This document shows, in pieces, positions 44,900 to 54,199 of a stretch of 64,000 nt of DNA. The DNA is from Rhynchosporium graminicola (Eukaryota; Ascomycota; Leotiomycetes; Helotiales; Ploettnerulaceae), in assembly GCA_900074885.1 (NCBI GenBank), contig FJUW01000055.1, forward strand, positions 211,082-275,081, written 5' to 3'. Position numbers and translations under genes: made by a program. Numbering within the stretch: position 1 is the stretch's first letter; each line of letters starts with the position of its first letter. Under the pieces are notes generated by a model. That model saw nothing but the letters and a program-made list of their open reading frames with translations, ran no database searches and was not told the origin of the DNA.

Positions 44900-47800
44900 T
44901 TTGCGACTCTTATTAACGATAGAAATCTCCTGTATACGCTATAATACCTAACTTATATACTATACGCTAGATAGATACCGGCGATACGCCTATTATTCCC
45001 TCTATATATAATAGCTTTAAGGATATATTCTCTGAAGAAAAGGGAAGCGAGCTACTTCTATTAGAGAGCTACTAATACGCTATTAAACTAGAACTAGGAG
45101 CAAAAGTACCTTATTCTCTAATCTATAACCTCTCTAAGAAAGAACTAGAGGTTCTCCGGGAATACCTTAACTTATTAGAGGCGAAAAGTTAGATAAGGAA
45201 AAATAAGAGTCCTATAGGCGTACTTATTCTCTTTATACTAAAGAAAGATAGTAGTCTCTGATTATATATCGACTACTAAGCGCTAAATAAAATTACGATT
45301 AAGGACTAGTACTCTTTACTATTAATTAGTGAAACGCTAGATAAGCTCCGGGATACTAAAGTATTTACTAAATTAGACTTATAAAACGCTTATTACCGCG
45401 TCCGAATTCGCTAGAGTAATAAATAGAAAACTATATTCCGTACTCGATACGAGCACTATAAGTACTAGGTTATACTATTTAGATTATTAAATACGCTAGC
45501 GATCTTCTAGGTATTTATTAATAATACGCTAGCGGGCCTTATCGATATTACTTATATTATATATCTTAATAATATCCTAATCTATTCTATCGACTTATTA
45601 TAATATAAATAATATGTCTACTAAGTACTAGAGAGACTTCGGCATATAAACCTCTTTATTAAGTTATTAAAGTATCCTTTTAATACTAAAAGTATAGAGT
45701 TTCTAGGATATATTATCTCTTTAGCTAGCGTTTCAATAGATATAAGCCGGATAGATATTATAAGAGAATAGCTAGAGCCTGAAAGTATTCGAGATATATA
45801 AGTCTTTATTAGTTTTATAAACTTCTACTAACGATTTATCGCAAGATTCTTAGCGATTACCCGACTTCTAATAAGCTTAATAAGTAGTAAGAAGAAAGAG
45901 TAACTTACTCCTGCTTTTAGATAGAGTACTATAGAAAGGGAAGCTTTTAACGCGTTAAAAGATATGTTTATTATAGTACCTTTTCTTATATACTTCGATC
46001 TACTAAAGCCGAGAAAGCTAGAGACTAACGCTTCTAGGTTTACTATCGCGGGAATTCTCTCTTAGCCTAGAGAGTAGCTAGTAAAAGAAGGGGAAAAGGC
46101 TGTCTAGTACCCTATCGCGTTCTTTAGTAAAAAGCTAGAACTTACTAAGTTAAATTATAAAGTATATAATTAAGAACTCCTTATAGTTATTAAGTGTTTT
46201 ATATACTAGAGGTATTACCTTAAAGGTAGTATAGCCCTAGTTAAGGTATTAATAGATTATAGTAACCTTTATTATTTTATAACTATAATAGTATTAAGCT
46301 AGCGATAAGCTAGATAAGCTCTAGAGCTATCTAAGTATAACTTTATGTTAAGTTATAGATAAGGGAAAAATAATCCCGCCGATAGACTGTCGAGAAGGCC
46401 TAACTATAAGCTAGCGAAAGATAAGGAAAATGTTATACTCTCTACTTTATAAAATAAGCTACGAAGTGTAATTAAAGATAAGTTAATCTACGTACCTAGT
46501 AAAGCTAGCGATATAATAGAGAGTAACCGGCGTCCGAACGATAGTATATCGTACTAATTAACTCAGATTCTATAACTTACTAATAATACTTCTTTAAAAG
46601 GAGTATTAATCGAGGCTATAGATATAATCTCTACGCCTAACTAGCGATATATACCTATAAAGCTTAATAGTTCATAGAACTTATTTAGAGGTCTGGATAC
46701 CCTCTTAAGAGGCGCTAGCGAGAAGCCGGGCGCTAGCTAGTATAGCTATAGATATACTATATTATAGTTCTTTATAGCGAGTATTATAAGAACCGAAATA
46801 ATAAACCCTAAGTCGAACTCACTTCTCTTAATACTTATAAAGCTATAGAAAAGGGACGCTTTTACTATTAAGAAGTTAGCTAGATTATAGAAAACCGGGG
46901 ATATAGATTAGAGTATCGATAGTAAAGGACTACTTAGATATTAGCAAAAGGCTTATATTCCGCTAGATAAAGCTATCTGTACTGAAATTATAAAGATATA
47001 CTATAATAATCTAACTATAGACTATTTTAATTAAGATAAGACGCTAAAGCTTATCTAGCGAAAGTACTATTAGTAAAAAATAAAGCTAGATATTAAAGAA
47101 TATATTAAAAGTTACGATATTTATTAAAGAATAAAAGTAAGAAGAATAAAGATAGCCGGCGAGATATAAGCGCCTAGCTAGCTAAGTAAGCTATTTAAGT
47201 TTATAACTATAGACTTTATTATAGATCTACTACCTTATAAAGGGAGCTCTATAGGAAGAATCTCTAATAGTTTACTAGTAATTATCAATAGATATACTAA
47301 AGATATAGAGTATATTCCTTACTTAAAGATAATTAATACGCTAGACTTAGCTCGGCTATTTATTAACTATTAGTTTAAGGACTACGGATTACCTAAAGTT
47401 ATTATTACTAATAGAGGTTCTATCTTCACTTCCAAGTTCTAGTAAGAGGTATACTTTCACCTCCGAATAATAAGAGGTCTTTCGATAGCGTTTTACTTAT
47501 AAACTAATAAGTAAATAGAATAATAAAACTAAGCTATAGAAATATAGCTATAGTATTTCGTATACTATCTTTAAGATAATTAAGTAGACTTATTACCTAT
47601 AGCGAAGTTCGCGTATATAAATATATATTATAAGGCTATTAGAATAAGTCTAAATAAGACTAGGTATAGAATTACGCTAGATAGTTACTAGGGTATCGAG
47701 AACGATCTTATAAGAGGGGAGATACTTACTACTAAAGAAAGAGCAGAAGAAGTAGTTAAGAAACGCTAAGAGCTAGAGAATAGCTAGCGAAGAACTAAAG

Positions 47801-48260
47801 AAACCTAAGCGAAGTAGTATAATAAGAACTATCGACTAGTTAAATTCAAAGTAGATTAATAAGTCTTACTCTTAGTAAAGAATATTAAAACTATTCGATC
47901 GAGCAAGAAGCTAAACTACTAATTTCTAAGGCTATTTAAGATCAGCGAAAGAATTAGGAAGTAAGTATATTAATTAGATTTACCTCCTAAGTATAGTTAG
48001 CTATATAACGTCTTCTATATCTTACTATTAGAACTATACTAGTAAAAGCCCGGCGAGTCGTCGGAGGTTATCTAACCTGACCTTATTAATAGCGAAGCAT
48101 TATAAGAAGTCGATTCCTTACTAGACCGGCGAGTAGTTAGAGGAAGAGAATAATTCCTAGTAAGATAGAAAGAGTTTACTTCTACTTATAATTCTTAAGA
48201 GCTAAAAGAAAACCTCTAAGGACTCTAGAATGAAATTAAAGCTTTGAAAAATTAAAACGC
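44900..48260 (+). pseudogene. element B pol remnant: RT, RNase H, integrase, chromodomain
   Basis: RT begins near DTGDTPII (about 44970) and runs to IIYLNNILIYS (YLDD with both Asp now Asn, 45562-45590). RNase H starts at ETNASRFTIAGIL (about 46020). The integrase core has TIDFIIDLLPYKGSS and LLVIINRYTKDIEYIP (about 47205-47310), then RGSIFTSKF (about 47420). After it, DRRVVRGRE*FLVR*KEF and NSWEPKENL-like residues (about 48125-48215) match a chromodomain with two Trp/Gln codons turned to stops. This places B in the chromovirus branch. Non-functional. Confidence 0.85.
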
Positions 48261-48489
48261 TATAGAAAAACTAGCGAAACGCTAGCGAAAGTAAAATAAT
48301 ACTTATAAAAGGATATATACTTTTCTGTTTTTTCCTATAGGGTTTTATAGTTTTAAAAGCATATTAGAGATCATAAATCTAGTAGAGGTCTAAGGGGAAA
48401 AAGAGGTTTTATTATCTATATAGATCGCTAGTAAACTAGCCCTCGCCGGATAAACTCCGAGATATTACTAAAGAAAGTTTACTTAGTAA

Positions 48490-49440
48490 CCTCCTAATTA
48501 GTAGTATCTACGTCCTTATCTGCGACTTCCTTTCTATTAACCTCTAGCTACGTATCTAGTGAAGCTACCTATAGAAAGAATCTAGTATAAATAGTATAGA
48601 AGTCTTTCGCCGAAGATTAGTAGGGAACTCGCTAGAGAGATTAATTTATACTATATAGAGACTACGAATTTCCTCTAGAAAAGTAGTATTTATAATATTA
48701 ATAGTAGAAGTAACTTTAGCTATAGAGCGCAGCGTATACCTAGATACCTTAGCGATCGCTGACGTAATACTAGAGGATAGATTAGCGTTAGAATTAATAA
48801 CTAGCTTCTAAGGAGATTTAATAGCTATAGTATTATTAACTTTAGAAGTATAATTAGCCCGCTTCTTCTCTATATTAAAGCGTACCTAAGTAATCTTTAA
48901 TACTTCTCCGGAACTCTCGCTTATTACTACTTTTAAAGCTATATCTTATAGTTAGCTAAGAATACCTATTAGGATAGCTAGAACCTCGCCGGCTATTAGC
49001 TAAGTATTCGCTAGAGAGAGGAAATTTATACTTATATTCTCGTAAGATTTACTCTTCTTAATATAGTCTATATACTTACTAGTAATAGAATTAGAAGCTA
49101 AAGTATACTTCAACTTAAGGAATAAAGTATACTCGCTAGCGTATCGCAAGTAAGTCTCCGGATATAGTATCTCCTTGTTTATCTTAGCACGAGCCTTCGA
49201 CTTTATCTGCGTATTCTTTCGACTAGTATAAAGAGTCTTATTATAATAAGCAGAAGAGCTACTATCTTAGCTTAGCTCGCCTTTAGTATCCTCGTTATTA
49301 TCTTCAGCTCGCTAGCGCTTAGTCGATAACCTGCTAGCGACTATAGTTTTTCCCTTATTAATAGAGATGAAAGTATTACTAGAAGGAAGAGTATCTTTAA
49401 GCGAACTACTAGTAGCGCGCTTACGAAAGTTCTTTTTAGG
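48490..49440 (-). pseudogene. decayed antisense ORF inside element B
   Basis: Read on the minus strand, one frame stays aligned for roughly 315 codons, broken almost only by TAG/TAA (CAG, CAA or TGG before RIP, inferred). One stretch of more than 60 codons has no stop at all (SSSAYYNKTLYTSRKNTQIK ... ETYLRYASEYTLFLKLKYTL). Composition is Lys/Ser/Ile-rich and helical, with a basic N-terminal part (PKKNFRKRATSSSLK). No domain is recognised. It lies between the chromodomain and the 3' LTR, opposite to pol. A chance open frame is possible, but it is unusual in DNA this rich in stops. Confidence 0.5.
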
Positions 49441-49727
49441 AGCTAAAAAGTTAAGTTAGTAGTATCTAGTATATTAGGTTTATAACTTACGTATAATATT
49501 ATTATCGTTAGTTATTTAAAGAGAAAGAGAAGAGAGAAGGTTAAGAGTTATATAAAAGAGTTACTTAGCGCTATACCCCGTATTCCTGCCTTATTAATAA
49601 TAAAGAAGAATCAGAATAAAGGAAAATCCTAAAAGGAGTGCCTCGCTAGCGCCTCGCTAAATTATCGCTAGCTAGAGTATTTTAATACCTTTACTTCTAG
49701 GATAGAAGTATTTAAGAGGGGAGATAT

Positions 49728-49909
49728 TATAATAGATCTATACGCCTAGTGCCTCTTACTCTTATATTTCAGAATTAGAGAGGAAGGAAGAACCTTCTCT
49801 CCTTAGCAATTAGTCTCTATATTAACCAGATTATTACTAGCGAACCTCTAGCGACTATTCTATTATTCTATTATGCTTATTTACCTCAGCGTACCAAGTG
49901 ATTATTACA
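49728..49909 (+). repeat. element B 3' LTR (182 bp)
   Basis: Partner of 43153-43334. It is preceded by the polypurine tract and followed by the GCAGT duplication. Confidence 0.95.
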
Positions 49910-49914
49910 GCAGT

Positions 49915-50442
49915 CCACTCGAGCGTCGTAGCTTCCAAAGCTTTGAGAAACCTTAGGTTGATAGCGGCTATTGGAAAGTATGAGGCGATAATATACACTA
50001 TGGTCAGCTTGTGAGACTATAGATGATCACTTGGCTAGTCCTTACTCTTCCGTGCCTGGGACCCCCCAAACACTTGGGATATACCGCATAGTCGTGGAAG
50101 ATCTGGCCGCTCCTTTGATGAGGTTCAGCTCTTGCTCTGGTGGACACTGACTGCTCAAAGTCGAAATAACAATAGCGATCCTGTTCTGTTCGAGCACGGA
50201 TGTAATTGCGTCGGGATTGGTATAGCTCACAGCAACAATGCGGGCGCCAATCTCTTTCGATTTGGCATCTTCGGCCTAAGATTCAAAGTCATAAGTTGAT
50301 CCTAAAGCTCTGCCGCACAAGGACTGCTCAAGCTTACCTCCCGTGCAAGAACCACGACCTCAAATTTGCCATCTGCGACAATGCCGTCGACCACTGCGCG
50401 GCCAAGTTTGCCCGTTCCTCCAGCAACTGCGACGATACTCAT
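49915..50442 (-). pseudogene. NmrA-like oxidoreductase, 5' half
   Basis: N-terminal part of the gene split by element B. Exon 1 is 50442-50338 and carries the dinucleotide-binding motif AGGTGKLGRAVV. The GT-AG intron is 50337-50276. Exon 2 from 50275 reads AEDAKSKEIGARIVAVSYTN and later RYIPSVWGVPGTEE. A TAA follows at 50042, then after a short out-of-frame stretch FPIAAINLRFLKALEATTLE and WTA run up to the insertion site at 49915. The stop region may hide a second intron or be a lesion; no splice pair I tried joins in phase. The 3' half is 42632-43152. Confidence 0.85.
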
Positions 50443-51183
50443 AATTGCGACGAAGGTAAGAAACAAAGTAAGAGGTGATTGAGCTGACTACTTGGGTTGG
50501 GAAGAGTATGAAACCCGACAAGACTGACAGAGGCCATACCAATATGTTCATACATTCTTGTATTGACCTAAGAATTGACTTGTTACGATAGTTTGCCCCA
50601 CATCATCAATAACGTACGTCGCGTTCGCGGGTGATTCGCCAAACACTAAAGACTACATTCTATATTATATTGAGCTATTTGTGGATCCCCCTTTTATCTT
50701 TTTCTGGTCACGTGAAACGCCCTGATTGGCTGCATCTAAGCGTGACGCGCCTTGGCGGGTGCACGGCCGAAAAGGAGGAACATCAAAATCTGGCTCGATA
50801 CGCCAGTATACTCGCACGCACTATTAATTAGAGTAATATAATATATATTAAGCTAGGCTAACTCTAAGGGGGTTATTAAAATTACTATAAGAGTTTTAAA
50901 AGAGACTTAATAAGTATAATAGTATTATAATAAGAAAGATATAAGTAGAATAATAAGTATAATAGTATTATAATAAGAAAGATATAAGTAGAATAATAAG
51001 TATAATAGTATTATAATAAGAAAGATATAAGTTATATTATAGATATATAAGTAAAGTATTTATATATATATATATTGAAAGAGTTATAAAAGATTAAAAG
51101 TAAAAGATATTCCTTAAGATTAGTTATTATATTAAATACTAAAGTATTTTAATTATTTGAGGGAAATTTATAAAGAAAGTAAT
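50443..51183. other. NmrA-like gene promoter, then AT-rich repeat block
   Basis: 50443-50820 is normal DNA, presumably the promoter of the broken NmrA-like gene. At about 50825 the sequence changes abruptly to AT-rich DNA. A tandem repeat (listed separately) occupies 50909-51033. Confidence 0.5.
50909..51033. repeat. 43-bp tandem repeat, 2.9 copies
   Basis: Three consecutive near-identical units starting AATAAGTATAATAGTATTAT at 50909, 50952 and 50995, each 43 bp. AT-only apart from G in AAG/TAG. No coding potential. Confidence 0.9.
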
Positions 51184-51188
51184 GATTT

Positions 51189-51390
51189 TGTGACGGCGCA
51201 TGGTATACGTGGCAGTTACGGGCCAGTATCAGTGCCTTAGGCATACCCTCCTTGTATATATAGAAGGTGCAGACTCCTTCAGAGCTCTGTATCTTTCTGT
51301 TTCCTTCGTACTAGACTATATAAGATCGCTCTTAGCCTCCCTACTTGTTTATTCTTACTTATATACCGCCTTAAGTCTTATGTCGTTATA
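51189..51390 (+). repeat. element C 5' LTR (202 bp)
   Basis: Direct copy of 52363-52564. Most differences are G/A or C/T. Confidence 0.93.
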
Positions 51391-51761
51391 TTAAACAGAA
51401 AGATTAAGACCGCCGGGGATAGTATTAAATAATATCTCACCTAGAAAACTCGATTCGGACGTACGACTTCGACTATTAGGGAGCTCTTCGCTGAGTTATC
51501 TCTACTTACCTTGGATTTTCGGAATCATACGGAAACAGTCAGTACTATTAATTACGAATTCGACGGTTAGGTTTTCAAAAGAGCCGAGATTCCAGAGATC
51601 TCTCGGATAGCTAGGAATTTGAACGTAATTCAGCCTCAGAAGCACTAGTATTACTGCGAAGTCACTCTCGGATACTTCGAAACTCGTTCCTTCGTGCGTA
51701 CGAAGTAAAACAGCAGACGAATTTTAGGTAGAAACTTCCCTATAGGCCCTAATATTTATTA

Positions 51762-52080
51762 ACCCCTTACCCGACTTCAACCTTCCGAAAGTAGCTCTAA
51801 TAGCGAAAAACCTTACTTTTAAGCTAGGACGAAGTAGCTTATTACCCTAGCGGAAATTACCGGAATCCGACTTATAACCCCTATACCCCGGTATAATTTG
51901 TCCCCCTCAGCAGAATCGACTTCCTTCTACTAGAAAAGAACCTTTATCCCCTCACCCGACTTTAACCTTCCGAAAGTAGCTTATTACCCTAGCGGAAATT
52001 ATCGGAATTTGACTCGTAATCCCCGTACCCCGGTACAATTTATCCCCCTCGGCAGAATCGACCTCCCTCTACTAGAACCT
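51762..52080 (+). repeat. internal duplication in element C
   Basis: Two direct copies begin at about 51765 and 51951 (CC(T/C)(T/C)ACCCGACTT(C/T)AACCTTCCG). Both run through CGGAAATTA(C/T)CGGAAT and GACTTCC/GACCTCC to TCTACTAGAA. The first copy holds about 44 extra bp between two GTAGCT sites, which the second lacks; the deletion may have occurred between those short repeats. Confidence 0.85.
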
Positions 52081-52362
52081 TTAATTCAACACTTTCTATA
52101 TCTACTTAATAAAGATATCTGACTCTCCTTAATCTTTTAGCTTCTTTAGAATTCGATTTAGACCTTCGTTTCTTTCGTAACCTTCAAGTGTTTCAATCAC
52201 TCGCTTGGCCTCGCTTATTCAGCAAAACTCGGTATCTACGGTTTCGGTTTAATAGAAATTTAGAAGGTTATCTTGATATTTGACTGCGTTTTATACTTAC
52301 TTTGTTTCCTTTATTCGATTCTTCAAGGCTCGAGGGCGAGCCTTTGTCTTAGAAGGGGGTAA

Positions 52363-52564
52363 TATGACGGCGCATAGTATACGTAGCAGATACGGGCCAG
52401 TATCGGTGCCTTAGGCATACCCTCCTTATATATATAGAAGGTACAGACTCCTTAAGAGCTCTAAATCTTTCTGTTTCCTTCGTACCAGACTATATAAGAT
52501 CGCTCTTAGCCTCCCTACTTGTTTATTCTTGCTTATATACCGCCTTGAGTCTTATGTCGTTACA
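52363..52564 (+). repeat. element C 3' LTR (202 bp)
   Basis: Partner of 51189-51390. The terminal TG reads TA here, and the GATTT duplication follows directly. Confidence 0.93.
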
Positions 52565-52589
52565 GATTTACTAATATAAATAATAGAGA

Positions 52590-52650
52590 TGTTTATAAAA
52601 GTAATAAGAGTAATAAGAGTAATAAGAGTAATAAGAGTAATAAGAGTAAT
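52590..52650. repeat. 9-bp microsatellite (AGTAATAAG)n
   Basis: Six consecutive units of AGTAATAAG just downstream of element C. Simple repeat with no other signal. Confidence 0.9.
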
Positions 52651-52839
52651 AAAGAGTAGTAAAAATATTATACTTAAGAATATTTTTTAATAATATTTAA
52701 AGATATAAGAATATTTCAATATATAACTTTATTATAATCTCATATAATATTAATATATAAGAGTAAAGTTATTAATAGTTAGAGTAATATAATCTTAAGT
52801 ATTATAATTTATATATATTTCGAATATTCCTTGATATTA

Positions 52840-53051
52840 GCGCTATTATACTATTACGCTATTACTATTATATTATTATATTATTACGATTTCATACTAA
52901 TATACTATTATGCTTTTAAGGTATTATACTATTATACTATTACGTTATTACTATAATAATATAAAATTATAATAGCGTAAAAGTATAATATTATAATAGT
53001 AATAACGTAATAGTATAATAGTATAATAGCTTAAAAGCATAATAGTATATT
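52840..53051. repeat. AT-rich inverted repeat at the assembly gap
   Basis: The arm around 52900-52965 (ACTATTATGCTTTTAAGG, then TATACTATTATACTATTACG, then TTATTACTATAATA) is the near reverse complement of the arm at about 52980-53051 (AATAGTAATAACGTAATAGT, then ATAATAGTATAATAGC, then TTAAAAGCATAATAGT). The pair would form a long hairpin and ends at the run of N. Confidence 0.8.
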
Positions 53052-53775
53052 NNNNNNNNNNNNNNNNNNNNNNNNNNNNNNNNNNNNNNNNNNNNNNNNN
53101 NNNNNNNNNNNNNNNNNNNNNNNNNNNNNNNNNNNNNNNNNNNNNNNNNNNNNNNNNNNNNNNNNNNNNNNNNNNNNNNNNNNNNNNNNNNNNNNNNNNN
53201 NNNNNNNNNNNNNNNNNNNNNNNNNNNNNNNNNNNNNNNNNNNNNNNNNNNNNNNNNNNNNNNNNNNNNNNNNNNNNNNNNNNNNNNNNNNNNNNNNNNN
53301 NNNNNNNNNNNNNNNNNNNNNNNNNNNNNNNNNNNNNNNNNNNNNNNNNNNNNNNNNNNNNNNNNNNNNNNNNNNNNNNNNNNNNNNNNNNNNNNNNNNN
53401 NNNNNNNNNNNNNNNNNNNNNNNNNNNNNNNNNNNNNNNNNNNNNNNNNNNNNNNNNNNNNNNNNNNNNNNNNNNNNNNNNNNNNNNNNNNNNNNNNNNN
53501 NNNNNNNNNNNNNNNNNNNNNNNNNNNNNNNNNNNNNNNNNNNNNNNNNNNNNNNNNNNNNNNNNNNNNNNNNNNNNNNNNNNNNNNNNNNNNNNNNNNN
53601 NNNNNNNNNNNNNNNNNNNNNNNNNNNNNNNNNNNNNNNNNNNNNNNNNNNNNNNNNNNNNNNNNNNNNNNNNNNNNNNNNNNNNNNNNNNNNNNNNNNN
53701 NNNNNNNNNNNNNNNNNNNNNNNNNNNNNNNNNNNNNNNNNNNNNNNNNNNNNNNNNNNNNNNNNNNNNNNNNNN
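53052..53775. other. assembly gap (724 N)
   Basis: Unknown bases. The sequence just right of the gap (53776-53840) repeats that just left of it (about 52985-53051), so the gap sits within repeated AT-rich DNA and its true length is uncertain. No gene can be read across it. Confidence 0.99.
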
Positions 53776-54004
53776 ATATTATAATAGTAATAACGTAATA
53801 GTATAATAGTATAATAGCTTAAAAGCATAATAGTATATTAGTATTACGTTATGATATTATTATAATATTATACTTTTATATTAGAGCTTTATTAAGCTTA
53901 AATAAGTTTCTCTTTTATCTTTAAGTTATATATTTAAAACTAAGATATACTAAGATTATTATAATATGAAAAGTCTTTAATATTTATAATTAGAGTAGAA
54001 TAGT

Positions 54005-54172
54005 AATAAGGGGCGAGCCCCAGGATTAAGCACCGGCGATACCTATGCTTACTAAGCCTAGCGGCACCCGCATGTTTTCCTTCGGAGCTAGGCTAGAACC
54101 TGACTCTCTCCTATATCGAACTTTTTAAATATTATACTTAACTATCTGCGTACGCGTTACTTACTTAAAATA
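54005..54172 (+). repeat. element D LTR 1 (168 bp)
   Basis: First of four. The start AATAAGGGG differs from the T(G/A)TAAGGGG of the others by the first base. The 3' end CTTACTTAAAATA is close to the RIP derivative of CTCACCCGTGATA. Confidence 0.88.
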
Positions 54173-54199
54173 TTAAGTTCGATTAAAATAAGCTAACTT

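Larger units (their letters stand above)
43153..49909 (+). mobile_element. element B: Ty3/gypsy chromovirus inserted in the NmrA-like gene
   Basis: A 6,757-bp element with two 182-bp direct LTRs and a perfect 5-bp duplication GCAGT (43148-43152 and 49910-49914). A purine-rich tract (AAGAGGGGAGATAT, 49714-49727) abuts the 3' LTR, which sets the orientation. gag, RT, RNase H, integrase and chromodomain follow in order on plus. A separate antisense frame lies between the chromodomain and the 3' LTR. LTRs begin TATAATAG (TGTAATAG before RIP, inferred) and end ATTA(C/T)A. Saturated with RIP-type stops and dead. Confidence 0.95.
51189..52564 (+). mobile_element. element C: short non-autonomous LTR retroelement
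   Basis: A 1,376-bp element: two 202-bp LTRs (51189-51390, 52363-52564), interior only 972 bp, and a perfect 5-bp duplication GATTT (51184-51188 and 52565-52569). The first LTR starts TGTGACGGCG and the second ends GTTACA. A polypurine tract AGAAGGGGGTAA (52351-52362) sits before the 3' LTR, so it runs on plus. The interior has no RT or integrase. It reads as a decayed gag-like frame (EFFAELSLLTLDFRNH, 51480-51530) and an internal duplication. Size and build fit a miniature (TRIM-like) or deletion derivative that needs another element to move. It keeps more CpA/TpG than A, B or D, so it is probably younger. Confidence 0.9.

Noticed and set aside
53031..53828. 265-codon minus-strand ORF
   Set aside because: Consists almost wholly of N from the assembly gap.
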